Assembly (NCBI RefSeq): GCF_003952465.1
Contig: NZ_CP034448.1
Coordinates: 434,001 to 498,000 of the forward strand
Source of the DNA: Mesorhizobium sp. M1B.F.Ca.ET.045.04.1.1
GTDB taxonomy: Bacteria; Pseudomonadota; Alphaproteobacteria; Rhizobiales; Rhizobiaceae
DNA: 64,000 nucleotides
Direction of reading: 5' to 3'
The notes under the pieces were generated by a model. That model searched no databases and was not told the DNA's origin. It was given only the letters and a program-made list of their open reading frames with translations. Numbering within the stretch: the stretch's first letter is position 1; every line of letters begins with the position of its first letter. Positions 39,481-48,940 of this stretch are shown one piece after another. A program made the position numbers and the translations under genes.

Positions 39481-40857
39481 ATGCATTCAATCGACCGGAT
39501 TTCCATCCGCGGCATCGCTGCCGCCCGCATCGCCGAGCTGCGCGAGACGGAAGCGGCGGCCTTCCGCAAGGCGCGGCCGAAATCGGAAGCCAAGGTCGGC
39601 AACGGCATGTCGGGCTTCCTCGGCGGCGTGCCGATGCACTGGATGACCGACTGGCCGACGCCGTTTCCGATCCTGGCCGACGGCGCCAGAGGCGCCATCA
39701 TCACCGACATCGACGGCAACAGGCTCGACGATTTCTGCCTTGGCGACACCGGTTCGATGCTCGGCCATTCGCCGCCGGCGGTCGCTCGCGCGATCCGCCG
39801 GCAGGCCGGGCGCGGCCTGACCTACATGCTGCCTTCCGAAGATGCGCTGGCGATCGGCCCGCTCTTACAACAGCGTTTCGGGCTGCCCTACTGGCAGATC
39901 GCCACCACCGCGACCGACGCCAACCGCTTCGCGCTGCGCGTCGCCCGCGCGGTGACGGGGCGCGAAAAGATCCTGGTCTTCAACGGCTGCTATCACGGCT
40001 CGGTCGATGAGACGATGGTGCGGCTGATCGACGGCAAGCCGGTCAACCGGCCGGGACTGGCCGGCGAATTCCGCGACCTGACGCGGGCTACCAAGATCGT
40101 CGAGTTCAACGACATGGCGGCGCTGGAAGCAGCGCTGGCGGACCGCGACGTCGCCTGCGTCATCACCGAACCGGTGCTGACCAATTCCTGCATGGTGCTG
40201 CCGGAGCCCGGTTTCCACGACGCGCTGCGGCGCCTCACCCGCGCGGCCGGCGCGTTGCTTCTGATCGACGAGACGCACACCATCTCCACCGGCCCCGGCG
40301 GCTATACGAAGAAATATGGGCTGGAGCCGGATCTGTTCGTGCTCGGCAAGCCGGTGGCCGGCGGCGTGCCGGCGAGCATCTGGGGGATGAGCGAGGAGGT
40401 GGCCACACGCTACGGCGCCTATAACCTTACGAAGGAACCCGGCTATTCCGGCATGGGCACGACATTGTCGGCCAACCCGCTGCAATTCGCGGCGATGCGC
40501 GCCACGCTGGAAGAGGTGATGACCGAGGAGGCCTATGCCCATATGGACCGGCTGGCGCGCCGCCTCGACGCCGGGCTCTCCTCCGTCATCGACCGCTATC
40601 ATCTGCCCTGGCATGTCACGCGGGTCGGCGCCCGGGTCGAGTTCATCTGCGCGCCCGGCCCGCTCAAGAACGGCGGCGAGGCGGAGAAGGCGCATGCGCC
40701 GGAACTCGAAGGCGCCATCCATGTCGCGCTGGTCAATCGCGGCGTGCTGATCGCGCCGTTCCACAATATGATGCTGATCTCGCCGGCGACGACCGCGGCC
40801 CAGGTGAGCCGTCTCATCGCCGCTTTCGCCGCGGTTGCGGCAAGGCTCACGGCGTGA
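39481..40857 (+). CDS. Class III PLP aminotransferase (glutamate-1-semialdehyde aminomutase-like)
   Basis: This 458-residue fold-type I PLP enzyme has the Gly-rich dimer segment [36 protein letters not shown], the Asp motif [15 protein letters not shown] and Lys in [18 protein letters not shown]. It is close to HemL-type and amine aminotransferases rather than ornithine aminotransferases. The next gene, a GlnA-like ligase, overlaps it by four bases, so the two probably act on one amine, for instance in a gamma-glutamylated amine pathway. Confidence 0.88.
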
Positions 40858-42275
40858 GACAAGCGGCGATGGACAATCCGAACGCCGTCACGACCTCGCC
40901 TTCCGGCTCGACGCCCGCCGAGGCGAAAGCCTTTCTCGACGCCCATCCCGACATCGAGGCCTTCGACATCGTGCTCACCGACGCCAACGGCATCGGCCGC
41001 GGCAAGATCGTGCGGCGACACGAGCTGATGAGCATTTTCGAGGGCGGCCGGCACATGCCGATCTCGATCCTCGGCCTCGACATCACCGGCGAGGACGTGC
41101 ACGAGACCGGGCTGATCTGGGACAGCGGCGACGGCGATCTCAGAGCCTGGCCGATCCCTGGCACCTTGGTGCCGCTCTACGGCACGCAGCCGCCGCGCGG
41201 CCAGGTGCTGATGGCGATGTATCATCTCGACGGCCAGCCGATGTCGTCGGACCCGCGACTGGCGCTGGCAAGGCAAGTGGACATATTGGCGGCCAAAGGT
41301 CTGCATCCGGCCGGCGCCTTCGAGCTGGAGTTTTTTCTCCTCGCCAACGAGCGCGATGCGGACGGTAAGGTGCAAGCCGCCCGCGCGGTGCTCGACGGCC
41401 GCCGCTCGGCCAAGACCGAAGTCTATTCGGTCGACCATCTGCACGGCATGGAGCCGCTGTTTTCCGATATTTACGCCGCGGCAAAGGCGCAAGGCATCCC
41501 GGCCGAGACCGTCATTTCCGAATACGCGCCCGGCCAGTACGAATTGACGCTCAACTATCGCAAGGACGTGATGCGGGCGGCGGACGACCTCGTCATGCTG
41601 AAGCGGCTGGTCAGGGCCCAGGCGCGCCGGCACGGCGTCACCGCCTGTTTCATGGCCAAGCCGATCGAAACCTATGCCGGCTCAGGCATGCATTTCCACG
41701 TCTCGCTGCAGGATGACGCCGGTCGGAACGTGTTCACCGAGGCTGCCGGCGAGAAATGGTCACTGAGCCTGCTCAACGCGCTTGGCGGCCTGATCCACAC
41801 CATGGCGGAATCGATGCTGGTGTTTGCGCCGCACGCCAATTCATGGCGGCGCTTCGTCGCGCAGTCCTATGCACCGGTGGCGCCGACCTGGGGCGTCAAC
41901 AACCGGTCGGTGGCGCTGCGCGTGCCGGCGGGCGACGCCAGGAACCGCCGCATCGAACATCGGCCATCCGGCGTCGACGCCAACCCTTATCTGGTGGCGG
42001 CGACGGTGCTGGCCGGCATCATCAAGGGCCTGGACGAAGGGCTGGACCCCGGCACGGAAACGACCGGCAACGGCTATGAGCAGGCAACGGAAGCGTCGAC
42101 CATGCCGGCCGACTGGCGCGCCGCGATCGAGGCGGCCAGACACTCCGATTTCCTGAAAGCGGCGCTCGGCCCCGACCTGCACCGGACCTTCGTGGCGATC
42201 AAGCAGGCGGAATATCTGCGCGTTGCGCGCACCGTCAGCGAGCTGGATTACCACCTCTACCTGCACGAGGTGTGA
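40854..42275 (+). CDS. Glutamine synthetase-family ligase (gamma-glutamylpolyamine synthetase-like)
   Basis: This 473-residue GlnA-fold ligase has nucleotide/metal motifs AFELEFFLL and SEYAPGQYELTLNYRKDVMRAADD, MAKPIETYAGSGMHFHVSL and RRIEHRPSGVDANPYLVAA. The second-domain pattern and the ~470 length resemble PuuA or GlnA3-type gamma-glutamylation enzymes more than GlnA. The GTG at 40854 overlaps the aminotransferase stop (GTGA); an ATG at 40869 is another start. It likely conjugates glutamate to an amine such as putrescine. The specific amine is unknown. Confidence 0.85.
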   Translation: MRQAAMDNPNAVTTSPSGSTPAEAKAFLDAHPDIEAFDIVLTDANGIGRGKIVRRHELMSIFEGGRHMPISILGLDITGEDVHETGLIWDSGDGDLRAWPIPGTLVPLYGTQPPRGQVLMAMYHLDGQPMSSDPRLALARQVDILAAKGLHPAGAFELEFFLLANERDADGKVQAARAVLDGRRSAKTEVYSVDHLHGMEPLFSDIYAAAKAQGIPAETVISEYAPGQYELTLNYRKDVMRAADDLVMLKRLVRAQARRHGVTACFMAKPIETYAGSGMHFHVSLQDDAGRNVFTEAAGEKWSLSLLNALGGLIHTMAESMLVFAPHANSWRRFVAQSYAPVAPTWGVNNRSVALRVPAGDARNRRIEHRPSGVDANPYLVAATVLAGIIKGLDEGLDPGTETTGNGYEQATEASTMPADWRAAIEAARHSDFLKAALGPDLHRTFVAIKQAEYLRVARTVSELDYHLYLHEV

Positions 42276-42334
42276 GGATCGGGAACCATCGCCAGCCTCG
42301 CCCATTCAACTTCGACAGCCGGCGAGGATGGACG

Positions 42335-43003
42335 ATGGCAGGCACGACCCCACATGAGACGGCGATTTCCGGCAGGCGCGCTCGAGCGGGACACGCCGAA
42401 CCTCCGGACGAGGCAGAGCCGATCGCCGAGTTGCGCGATGAGGCGAAGGGGTGCCGCCGCTGCCCGCTGTGGCGCAATGCGACACAGACGGTTTTCGGCG
42501 AAGGGCCGGAAGACGCTGAGGTAATCTTCGTCGGCGAACAGCCGGGAGACCAAGAGGATCGGGCCGGCAAACCGTTTGTCGGTCCGGCGGGCCGGATGCT
42601 CGACGCCACCCTGGAAGATGCCGACGTCGACCGCCGGAAGGTCTACGTCACAAACGCGGTGAAGCATTTCAAATTCGAGCCGCGCGGCAAGCGGCGCATC
42701 CACTCCAAACCAAATGCCGGCGAGGTGCAGGCCTGCCGCTGGTGGCTGGACAAGGAGATCGGCCGGATCGGTCCCCGTCTTGCCGTGGCGCTTGGCTCGA
42801 CCGCGGCGCAGTCACTGCTTGGCAAAGCGGTGCCGGTGTTGAAGAGGCGTGGCGAGGTGATCGAGCGCGATGACGGGCTGCGCGTGTTCGTCACCATCCA
42901 CCCTTCGCTTATCCTGCGCATCCGCGAGCAGGAGGACAAGGACGCCGAGCGGGAGCGGTTTCTGAAGGATATGAGGAAGGTGAAGCGGCTGATGGATGGT
43001 TGA
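42335..43003 (+). CDS. UdgX-type uracil-DNA glycosylase
   Basis: This 222-residue family 4-like uracil-DNA glycosylase carries the UdgX hallmark. Motif A is GEQPGD (67-72), the inserted KRRIH lies at 119-123 and the later HPSL at 189-192. In UdgX the KRRIH histidine (here His123) forms a covalent bond with DNA at the abasic site after uracil removal. Only three cysteines (40, 43, 134) are present for the iron-sulfur cluster, as I recall for UdgX. The ATG at 42335 has a GAGG site. It follows the GlnA-like gene at 59 bases. Confidence 0.9.
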   Translation: MAGTTPHETAISGRRARAGHAEPPDEAEPIAELRDEAKGCRRCPLWRNATQTVFGEGPEDAEVIFVGEQPGDQEDRAGKPFVGPAGRMLDATLEDADVDRRKVYVTNAVKHFKFEPRGKRRIHSKPNAGEVQACRWWLDKEIGRIGPRLAVALGSTAAQSLLGKAVPVLKRRGEVIERDDGLRVFVTIHPSLILRIREQEDKDAERERFLKDMRKVKRLMDG

Positions 43004-43070
43004 TCGTTCTACGCACCCGAACGGAAACGGAAATACTACGAATGCTGTTGCACAGGATCGCGCGGCCTTC

Positions 43071-43277
43071 GAGATTGGCCGAAACGCCCGTCGCTTCGTC
43101 ATCCACGGGCGGAGCAAGGAGCGAAGCGACGCGCGCAGACCCGAGGATCCATTCCGTTACTTCGACGTGTTGCAACGGTGCAGAATTCTGCTCCGGTGCA
43201 CTCTTCGGCTAAGGTCACGGAATGGATTCCAGGGTCTGCGCGCGTCGCTTCGCTCCTTGCTCCGCCCTGGAATGACG
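43071..43277. repeat. Palindromic element, GATTGG-CGTCATCC family (copy 1)
   Basis: The element starts near GATTGGCC and CGTCATCC (43097-43104) and ends at GAATGACG (43270-43277). An inner GGATCCATTCCGT...ACGGAATGGATTC pair folds it into a long hairpin. Copies at 48941 and 52650 share these blocks and a central CAGAATT segment. It lies between the convergent UdgX and glycerate kinase genes. Confidence 0.85.
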
Positions 43278-43296
43278 ACTTCCGTGGGGCCCGCCG

Positions 43297-44562
43297 CTAC
43301 CTGACCAGGATCGCTCTGAGATCATTGACATTCGTCCCGGTCGGCCCCGGGACAAACAAATCGCCAACCGCATTGAAGGCCGTCCATGCGTTGTTGCCTG
43401 CCAGCATCGCCTTGGCATCGACGCCGGCCGCACGCATGCGCGACACCGTCGAACCGTCGGCAAACGCCCCGGCATTGTTCTCCGAGCCGTCTATGCCATC
43501 GGTGTCGGCGGCCAGGGCATAAATGCCTTCCAGACCACCGATGCCAATGGCGAAGGCGAGCAGGAATTCCGAGTTGCGGCCACCCTTGCCTTTTGCCCGC
43601 AGCGTCACCGTCGTCTCGCCGCCCGACAAGATCAGCACCGGTTTCTCGAAGGGCCGGTTGCGGGTCGCCACCTCGCGCGCGATCGCGGCATGGACGCCGC
43701 CGACCTCGCGCGCCTCGCCTTCGATCGAATCCGACAGGATGACGGCCCCGATGCCTTGCCGCTTCGCTTCGGCAGCCGCAGCTTCCAGCGAGACGCCGGC
43801 CGAAGCGATCAAATGCACTTCATTGCCGTCAAAGCGGGGATCGTCGGGACGCGGCGCGTCGGCGGCGGACGAATTGATGTGGGCCATGACCGCATCTGGC
43901 AGCTTCATGCCATAGGCGGCGATCGAGGCCAGCGCATCCGCGCGGCTGCCGGTGTCGGGAACGGTCGGGCCTGAAGCGACGAGCGCCGGATTGTCGCCGG
44001 GGATGTCCGAGACGACCAGCGACACGACCCTGGCCGGATGGGCGGCGGCGGCCAGGCGTCCGCCCTTGATGGTCGAGACATGCTTGCGGATGGTGTTCAT
44101 CGCCGCGATCGGCGCGCCGGAGGCGAGCAGCGCCTCGTTGACGGCGATCTCGTCGGCTAAAGTCAGGCCGGGAGCGGGCGACGGCAGCAGCGCCGAGCCG
44201 CCGCCCGAAATCAGCGCCACCACCAGGTCGTCTGACGTTAGTCCCTGCACCTTCTCCAGCAGCCGTCGCGAGGCTTCGAGGCCGGCCGCATCCGGCACCG
44301 GGTGCGCCGCCTCGATGATCTCGATGCGCTCGCATCTGGCGCCATAGCCGTAGCGGGTGACGACAAGGCCGTCGATCGGCCCGTCCCAGACTTTTTCGAA
44401 GGCGGCCGCCATCTGCGCCGAGCCTTTTCCCGCGCCGATGACGATGGTGCGGCCTTCAGGTTTCGCCGGCAAATGATTTCGGATCGTCTTTTCTGGATCG
44501 GCGGCGGAGACAGCCGCGTTGAAGATCGCGGTAAGGAAGGCTTTGGGATCGGTCACGGTCAT
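43297..44562 (-). CDS. Glycerate 2-kinase (GckA/TtuD, MOFRL family)
   Basis: This 421-residue protein has the DUF4147 domain with VIGAGKGSAQMAAAFE and DDLVVALISGGGSALLPSP. The C-terminal MOFRL domain has LSGGETTVTLRAKGKGGRNSEFLLAFAIG and LAADTDGIDGSENNAGAF. Such enzymes phosphorylate glycerate to 2-phosphoglycerate; some are annotated hydroxypyruvate reductase from older literature. It could return carbon from glyoxylate (made by the ureidoglycolate lyase further right) to central metabolism via tartronate semialdehyde. It is flanked by palindromic elements on both sides. Confidence 0.9.
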   Translation of the reverse strand: MTVTDPKAFLTAIFNAAVSAADPEKTIRNHLPAKPEGRTIVIGAGKGSAQMAAAFEKVWDGPIDGLVVTRYGYGARCERIEIIEAAHPVPDAAGLEASRRLLEKVQGLTSDDLVVALISGGGSALLPSPAPGLTLADEIAVNEALLASGAPIAAMNTIRKHVSTIKGGRLAAAAHPARVVSLVVSDIPGDNPALVASGPTVPDTGSRADALASIAAYGMKLPDAVMAHINSSAADAPRPDDPRFDGNEVHLIASAGVSLEAAAAEAKRQGIGAVILSDSIEGEAREVGGVHAAIAREVATRNRPFEKPVLILSGGETTVTLRAKGKGGRNSEFLLAFAIGIGGLEGIYALAADTDGIDGSENNAGAFADGSTVSRMRAAGVDAKAMLAGNNAWTAFNAVGDLFVPGPTGTNVNDLRAILVR

Positions 44563-44597
44563 ATTTGGCGGCCACCGGCGTTGCGCAGATTTTTCCG

Positions 44598-44735
44598 ACG
44601 TCGGCGCCGCCCCTCACCCTTACCCTCTCCCCGTAAGAACGGGGAGAGGGGGTCACCGGCGTCTGAGCGCATCCCTTCTCCCCGTTCTTCACGGGGAGAA
44701 GGTGCCGGCAGGCGGATGAGGGGCGGCGCCAACGT
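44598..44735. repeat. Long palindromic element, TTCTCCCC family (copy 3, reversed)
   Basis: GGCGCCGCCCCTCA (44603-44616) is mirrored at 44717-44730. The interior has the same order of ACGGGGAGA hairpins as the copy at 38235, read on the opposite strand. It spans the gap between two leftward genes and reaches the stop codon of the UPF0303 gene. Confidence 0.85.
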
Positions 44736-45241
44736 CACGATTTGTCTTCCGGCGACAGCGCTAATTGTTTCCGATCAGCGCCGAGATAGGCACAGAGCGC
44801 ATCGACCACGACGCCGTGGTCCTGGCGCTCCGGCAGGCCCGAGACGGCGATCACACCAATGACGCCGGCGCCTCTCACGGTGACGGGAAAGCCGCCGCCG
44901 GCCAGTACATAATCGGCAATGTCCAACCCCTCGCCGACCTTGAAGGTGCGGTCAGGGCGCTGCTGCTCCAGCACCATGCGGTAGGTGCTTCTGAGATAAC
45001 GCTTGACGACATTGATCTTGCGCCGCGCCCAGTCGGGATTGGAGGCATTCGATCCCGGCATCGCGGCATAGAAGAGCGGCCGGTCGAAAGTCCTGATGTC
45101 GACGATGATCGGCAGGTCTTCCTTTAGCGCCCGGTCCCTGATCGCCGAGCCGATCTCGAAGGCCACGGCCTCGTCGAAGGCCGGGAAGACCAACGTGGCT
45201 TCCTGTTTCTTGATCAGAGCGATGTCGTCGGCGGCAGCCAT
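44735..45241 (-). CDS. UPF0303/GlcG-like heme-binding-domain protein
   Basis: This 168-residue protein starts at the ATG at 45241 (MAAADDIALIKKQEATLVFPAF). The sequence FDEAVAFEIGSAIRDRALKEDLPIIVDIRTFDRPLFYAAMPGSNASNPDWARRKINVVKRY is diagnostic of the UPF0303 group within the DUF336 (GlcG/HbpS-like) superfamily. HbpS-like members bind heme, but the function of UPF0303 is not established. It follows guaD after 75 bases and might share its transcript. Confidence 0.85.
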   Translation of the reverse strand: MAAADDIALIKKQEATLVFPAFDEAVAFEIGSAIRDRALKEDLPIIVDIRTFDRPLFYAAMPGSNASNPDWARRKINVVKRYLRSTYRMVLEQQRPDRTFKVGEGLDIADYVLAGGGFPVTVRGAGVIGVIAVSGLPERQDHGVVVDALCAYLGADRKQLALSPEDKS

Positions 45242-45316
45242 GGCGTTCCCCTGTCTACTGTCGACGCACGCTTTGGCCGATGGCTGACGCGGGGTCAAGC
45301 GAAGAGCGCGTTTAGT

Positions 45317-46630
45317 CTATGCGACGATCGCGCTCTTCGCCGGCCGGCCCGCCACATAGACCTCGCGCACGGCGCGGTCGTCGCCCAGCGTCTGCAGCAG
45401 GAAGAGTTCTTCGGCCAGCGTCTCCACCGTCTCCATCCTCAGCCGCATCGCCGGCGTGGCATGGGCATCAAGCACGACGATGTCGGCATCCGTGCCTTCA
45501 TCGAGGGTGCCGACCTTGTCGGAAACCGACAGCGCCTCGGCATTGCCGCGCGTCAACTGCCAGAAGGACTGGAACGGGTTCAGCTTCTCGCCGTTCAGCG
45601 CGATCACCTTGTAGCCCTCGTCCATGGTGCGCAGCATCGAATAGTTGGTGCCGCCGCCGACATCGGTCGCCGCGGCGATCCGGAGCGGCTTCTCGCGCCG
45701 GCGGTAGCGCTGGTAGTCGAACAGGCCGGAGCCGAGGAAGAGATTGGAGGTGGGACAGAACACCGCGACCGAGCCCGACTGCGACAGCGCGTCCGCTTCG
45801 CGCTCCGAAAGATGAATACAGTGGCCGAACAGACTTTTCCGGCCCAGCAGGCCGTAATGCTCGTAAACATCGGTGTAGTCGCGCGACCAGGGATAGAGTT
45901 CCTGGGTGAAGGCGATCTCGGCGTGGTTCTCCGACAGATGCGTCTGCATGTGGAGATCGGGGTGCTCGCGGCAGAGCGCGCCGGCCATTTCCATCTGCTC
46001 GGGTGAGGAGGTGATGGCGAAACGCGGCGTGATGGCATAGAGCTGGCGGCCCTTGCCGTGCCATTCGGTGATCAGCGCCTTGGTGTCGTCATAACCGGTC
46101 TGCGGCGTGTCGAGCACGCCGTCGGGCGCGTTGCGGTCCATCATCACCTTGCCGGCGATGTTCAGCATGTTGCGATCATGCGACTCGGCGAAGAAGGCCT
46201 CGGCCGAAGATTTGTGCACCGAGCAATAGGCGACGACCGTGGTCGTGCCCTGGCGCAGCATTTCGTCGAGGAACAGCCGCGCGATGCGGCGGCCGTGCTG
46301 CGCGTCCTGGAATTTCGACTCCTCGGGAAAAGTGTATTTGTTCAGCCAGTCGAGCAGCTCGGCTCCGTAGGACGCGATGATCTGCATCTGCGGCACATGC
46401 ACATGCGCGTCGAGGAAGCCCGGCAGGATGAGGTGGGGACGATGGTCGATCGTCTCGACCCCGGCCCCGGCCTTCTTCGCGACCTCGGCATAGGCACCGG
46501 CGGCAATGATCTTGCCGCCGTCGATCAGCAGCCCGCCATCCTCCTCGTAGCGCCAGGCGGCATGGTCGTCGATCGCTTCGGGCCAGCGCAGGAAGGAGAG
46601 CGTGCGGCCGCGCAGGAGCTTTGATGTCAT
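45317..46630 (-). CDS. guaD: Guanine deaminase
   Basis: This 437-residue amidohydrolase converts guanine to xanthine and ammonia. Zinc ligands are seen in LPGFLDAHVHVPQ (about 70-82), HMQTHLSEN, GHCIHLSE and the later Asp in AATDVGGGTN. Substrate-region features PEESKFQDA and VHKSSAEAFF match GuaD rather than other cytosine/adenine deaminases. It starts three bases after puuD ends, so they form a leftward puuD-guaD operon that links guanine salvage to the urate pathway encoded at 52.9-61 kb. Confidence 0.93.
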   Translation of the reverse strand: MTSKLLRGRTLSFLRWPEAIDDHAAWRYEEDGGLLIDGGKIIAAGAYAEVAKKAGAGVETIDHRPHLILPGFLDAHVHVPQMQIIASYGAELLDWLNKYTFPEESKFQDAQHGRRIARLFLDEMLRQGTTTVVAYCSVHKSSAEAFFAESHDRNMLNIAGKVMMDRNAPDGVLDTPQTGYDDTKALITEWHGKGRQLYAITPRFAITSSPEQMEMAGALCREHPDLHMQTHLSENHAEIAFTQELYPWSRDYTDVYEHYGLLGRKSLFGHCIHLSEREADALSQSGSVAVFCPTSNLFLGSGLFDYQRYRRREKPLRIAAATDVGGGTNYSMLRTMDEGYKVIALNGEKLNPFQSFWQLTRGNAEALSVSDKVGTLDEGTDADIVVLDAHATPAMRLRMETVETLAEELFLLQTLGDDRAVREVYVAGRPAKSAIVA

Positions 46631-46632
46631 GC

Positions 46633-47859
46633 TTACTTTCCGGCGCCTTCGAACCAGGCCACCAAAAGGGCCCGTTCCTGGTCGGTTATCTGGGTGACGT
46701 TGGCGGGCGGCATGGCATGCGCCCGGCCGGCCTGCAGATAAATCTCGCGGGCATTCTCGGCGATGCGTGCGTCGGTGTCGAGCATCACGCCCTTCGGCGC
46801 GTGGTAGATGCCCTCATAGACGGGTTCCTCGGCATGGCACATCGAGCAGCGGCCGAGCACGGTGTCGCGCACGGCGGGAAAGTGGGCCGAAGCCATATAG
46901 ACTTGGGCGGCAGAGGATGCGGCAGAGGTCTTCGGCTCGCCGGTCAGCACCTTCGGCACTGTCGACAGCCAGATGATGATCATGAATAAAACGGCGGCGC
47001 CGAGCCAGGTCCAGGTCGGATTGCCCTTGCGGGCGTGCACGGTGTTGAAATAGTGGCGGATCAGCACGCCGATGATGAAGACCACCGAGGCGATGACCCA
47101 GTTGAACTGAGTGCCGAAGGCCAGCGGGTAGTGGTTCGACAGCATCAGGAACAGGACCGGCAAGGTCAGGTAATTGTTGTGCAGCGAGCGCTGCTTGGCG
47201 ATCTTGCCGTATTTCGGATCCGGCTTGCGGCCGGCGATGAGATCGGCGACGACGATCTTCTGGTTGGGGATGATGACCATGAAGACATTGGCCGACATGA
47301 TCGTGGCGGTGATGGCGCCGAGATGCAGGAAGGCAGCACGGCCGGTGAAGAGGTGGGTCAGCCCCCAGGCGATGAAGACCAGCACGCAATAGAGCACCAG
47401 CATCAGGCCGCTGTCGCTTTTGCCGAGCGGCGAGCGGCAGAGCAGATCGTAGACGATCCAGCCGACGCCGATGGTGGCCAGCGACAGCAGGATGCCGACC
47501 GGCACCGAGATGTTGAGCACGTTGGGGTCGATCAGGAACAGATCGGCGCCGGCATAGTAGACCACGCAGAGCATGGCGAAGCCCGACAGCCAGGTGGCGT
47601 AGGATTCCCATTTGAACCAGGTCAGGTGCTCCGGCATCTCGGCCGGCGCCACCAGATATTTCTGGATGTGATAGAAGCCGCCGCCATGCACCTGCCATTC
47701 CTCGCCGAAGGCGCCGGCAGGCAGGCCGGGACGCTGGCGCAGGCCGAGGTCGAGGGCGACGAAATAGAAGGACGAGCCGATCCAGGCGATGCCGGTGATG
47801 ACATGCAGCCAGCGGACCGCAAAACTCAGCCAGTCCCAGAAAATCGCAAAATCCGTCAT
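46633..47859 (-). CDS. puuD: Urate hydroxylase PuuD, membrane-bound with C-terminal cytochrome c
   Basis: This 408-residue protein has about eight membrane spans starting with WLHVITGIAWIGSSFYFVALDLGL. The C-terminal domain with heme-c motif CSMCH (about residue 338) has MPPANVT as a likely axial Met region. This arrangement defines the PuuD-type urate oxidase that passes electrons to the respiratory chain instead of making peroxide. It converts urate to 5-hydroxyisourate, the substrate of UraH. It diverges from a LysR regulator, a natural candidate to control it. The name is shared with an unrelated gamma-glutamyl hydrolase. Confidence 0.93.
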   Translation of the reverse strand: MTDFAIFWDWLSFAVRWLHVITGIAWIGSSFYFVALDLGLRQRPGLPAGAFGEEWQVHGGGFYHIQKYLVAPAEMPEHLTWFKWESYATWLSGFAMLCVVYYAGADLFLIDPNVLNISVPVGILLSLATIGVGWIVYDLLCRSPLGKSDSGLMLVLYCVLVFIAWGLTHLFTGRAAFLHLGAITATIMSANVFMVIIPNQKIVVADLIAGRKPDPKYGKIAKQRSLHNNYLTLPVLFLMLSNHYPLAFGTQFNWVIASVVFIIGVLIRHYFNTVHARKGNPTWTWLGAAVLFMIIIWLSTVPKVLTGEPKTSAASSAAQVYMASAHFPAVRDTVLGRCSMCHAEEPVYEGIYHAPKGVMLDTDARIAENAREIYLQAGRAHAMPPANVTQITDQERALLVAWFEGAGK

Positions 47860-48000
47860 CGAGTCGCCCCTGGGAAATCGTCCCTGCCGATCAGGCGACT
47901 TTACGGTCTGGAGCGCAAACGAAAAGAGGCGGGGCGCGCGATGACTTTCAAAAAAAAATGGAAAATACTAGGCTTGCCCCACGTAGCCGTTTGAGAGCCC

Positions 48001-48921
48001 ATGGCCTATCTCGACAACATCGCCGTCTTCGTCCGCGTCGTCGAGCTCGGCAATCTGTCGGCGGCCGGCCGCGACATGCGCATTTCGCCGGCGGTCGCCT
48101 CCAACCGCATCAAGGAGCTGGAGAAGCATCTCGGTGTGCGGCTGTTCAACCGCACGACAAGGCAATTGATGCCGACCGAGCACGGCACGGTATTCTACAC
48201 CGGCGCCAAGCAGGTGCTGGACGCGATCACCGACGCGGAGGCCGCGGTGGCGGCACTTTCCGGCCAGCCGCGCGGCACGATCAAGGTGACGGCGCCGCTC
48301 GGCCTCGGCCGGCGGCTGATCGCCTCCGGCATTCCTGACTTCCATGACAAATACCCCGACATCGAGGTGCGGCTGAGGCTCTCCGACCACAATGTCGACA
48401 TCATGAAGGAAGGCATCGACGTCGCCTTCCGCCTCGGCATCATCGAGGATTCCAGCCTTCGGATGCGCGGCATCATGGACTGCGAGCGCGTGCTGGTGGC
48501 GGCGCCGAAATATCTCGAGGCGCGCGGCGAGCCGGTCGAGCCGCAGGAGCTGATCGGCAAGAAGCACGACTGCCTGATGCTGCGCTATGCCGGCACGCGC
48601 GAATATGTCTGGACGCTGCAGACGCCGAACGGCGTGCAGAAACTCGAAGTGCACGGGCCTTACGACACCGACGACGGCGACGTGCTGACCGGCTGGGCGC
48701 TGTCGGGCCGCGGCATCATCAACAAGCCGCGCTTCGAGGTCGAGCCGTTCATCCGCGACCAGCGGCTGAAGGTGATCCTCGCCAAGACGCCACCGACGCC
48801 CGTGCAGCTTGCGGCCGTCTATCCGCACAAGAAGCTGCAGGACCCCAAGGTGCGCCTGTTGCTCGACTTCATGGCCGATCGCTGCCAGCGGCTGATCAGG
48901 GATATTCTCGCCGGCAAGTAG
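48001..48921 (+). CDS. LysR-family transcriptional regulator
   Basis: This 306-residue regulator has the N-terminal winged helix VFVRVVELGNLSAAGRDMRISPAVASNRIKELEKHLGVRLFNRTTRQL. The effector domain follows (PRGTIKVTAPLGLGRRLIASGIPDFHDKYP...). It diverges from puuD across 141 bases that include an A-rich run (47949-47965), so it may regulate purine oxidation. CrgA-like LysR proteins of this subgroup are otherwise varied and the ligand is unknown. Confidence 0.92.
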   Translation: MAYLDNIAVFVRVVELGNLSAAGRDMRISPAVASNRIKELEKHLGVRLFNRTTRQLMPTEHGTVFYTGAKQVLDAITDAEAAVAALSGQPRGTIKVTAPLGLGRRLIASGIPDFHDKYPDIEVRLRLSDHNVDIMKEGIDVAFRLGIIEDSSLRMRGIMDCERVLVAAPKYLEARGEPVEPQELIGKKHDCLMLRYAGTREYVWTLQTPNGVQKLEVHGPYDTDDGDVLTGWALSGRGIINKPRFEVEPFIRDQRLKVILAKTPPTPVQLAAVYPHKKLQDPKVRLLLDFMADRCQRLIRDILAGK

Positions 48922-48940
48922 GGGCTGGCAGCGTTGCATC

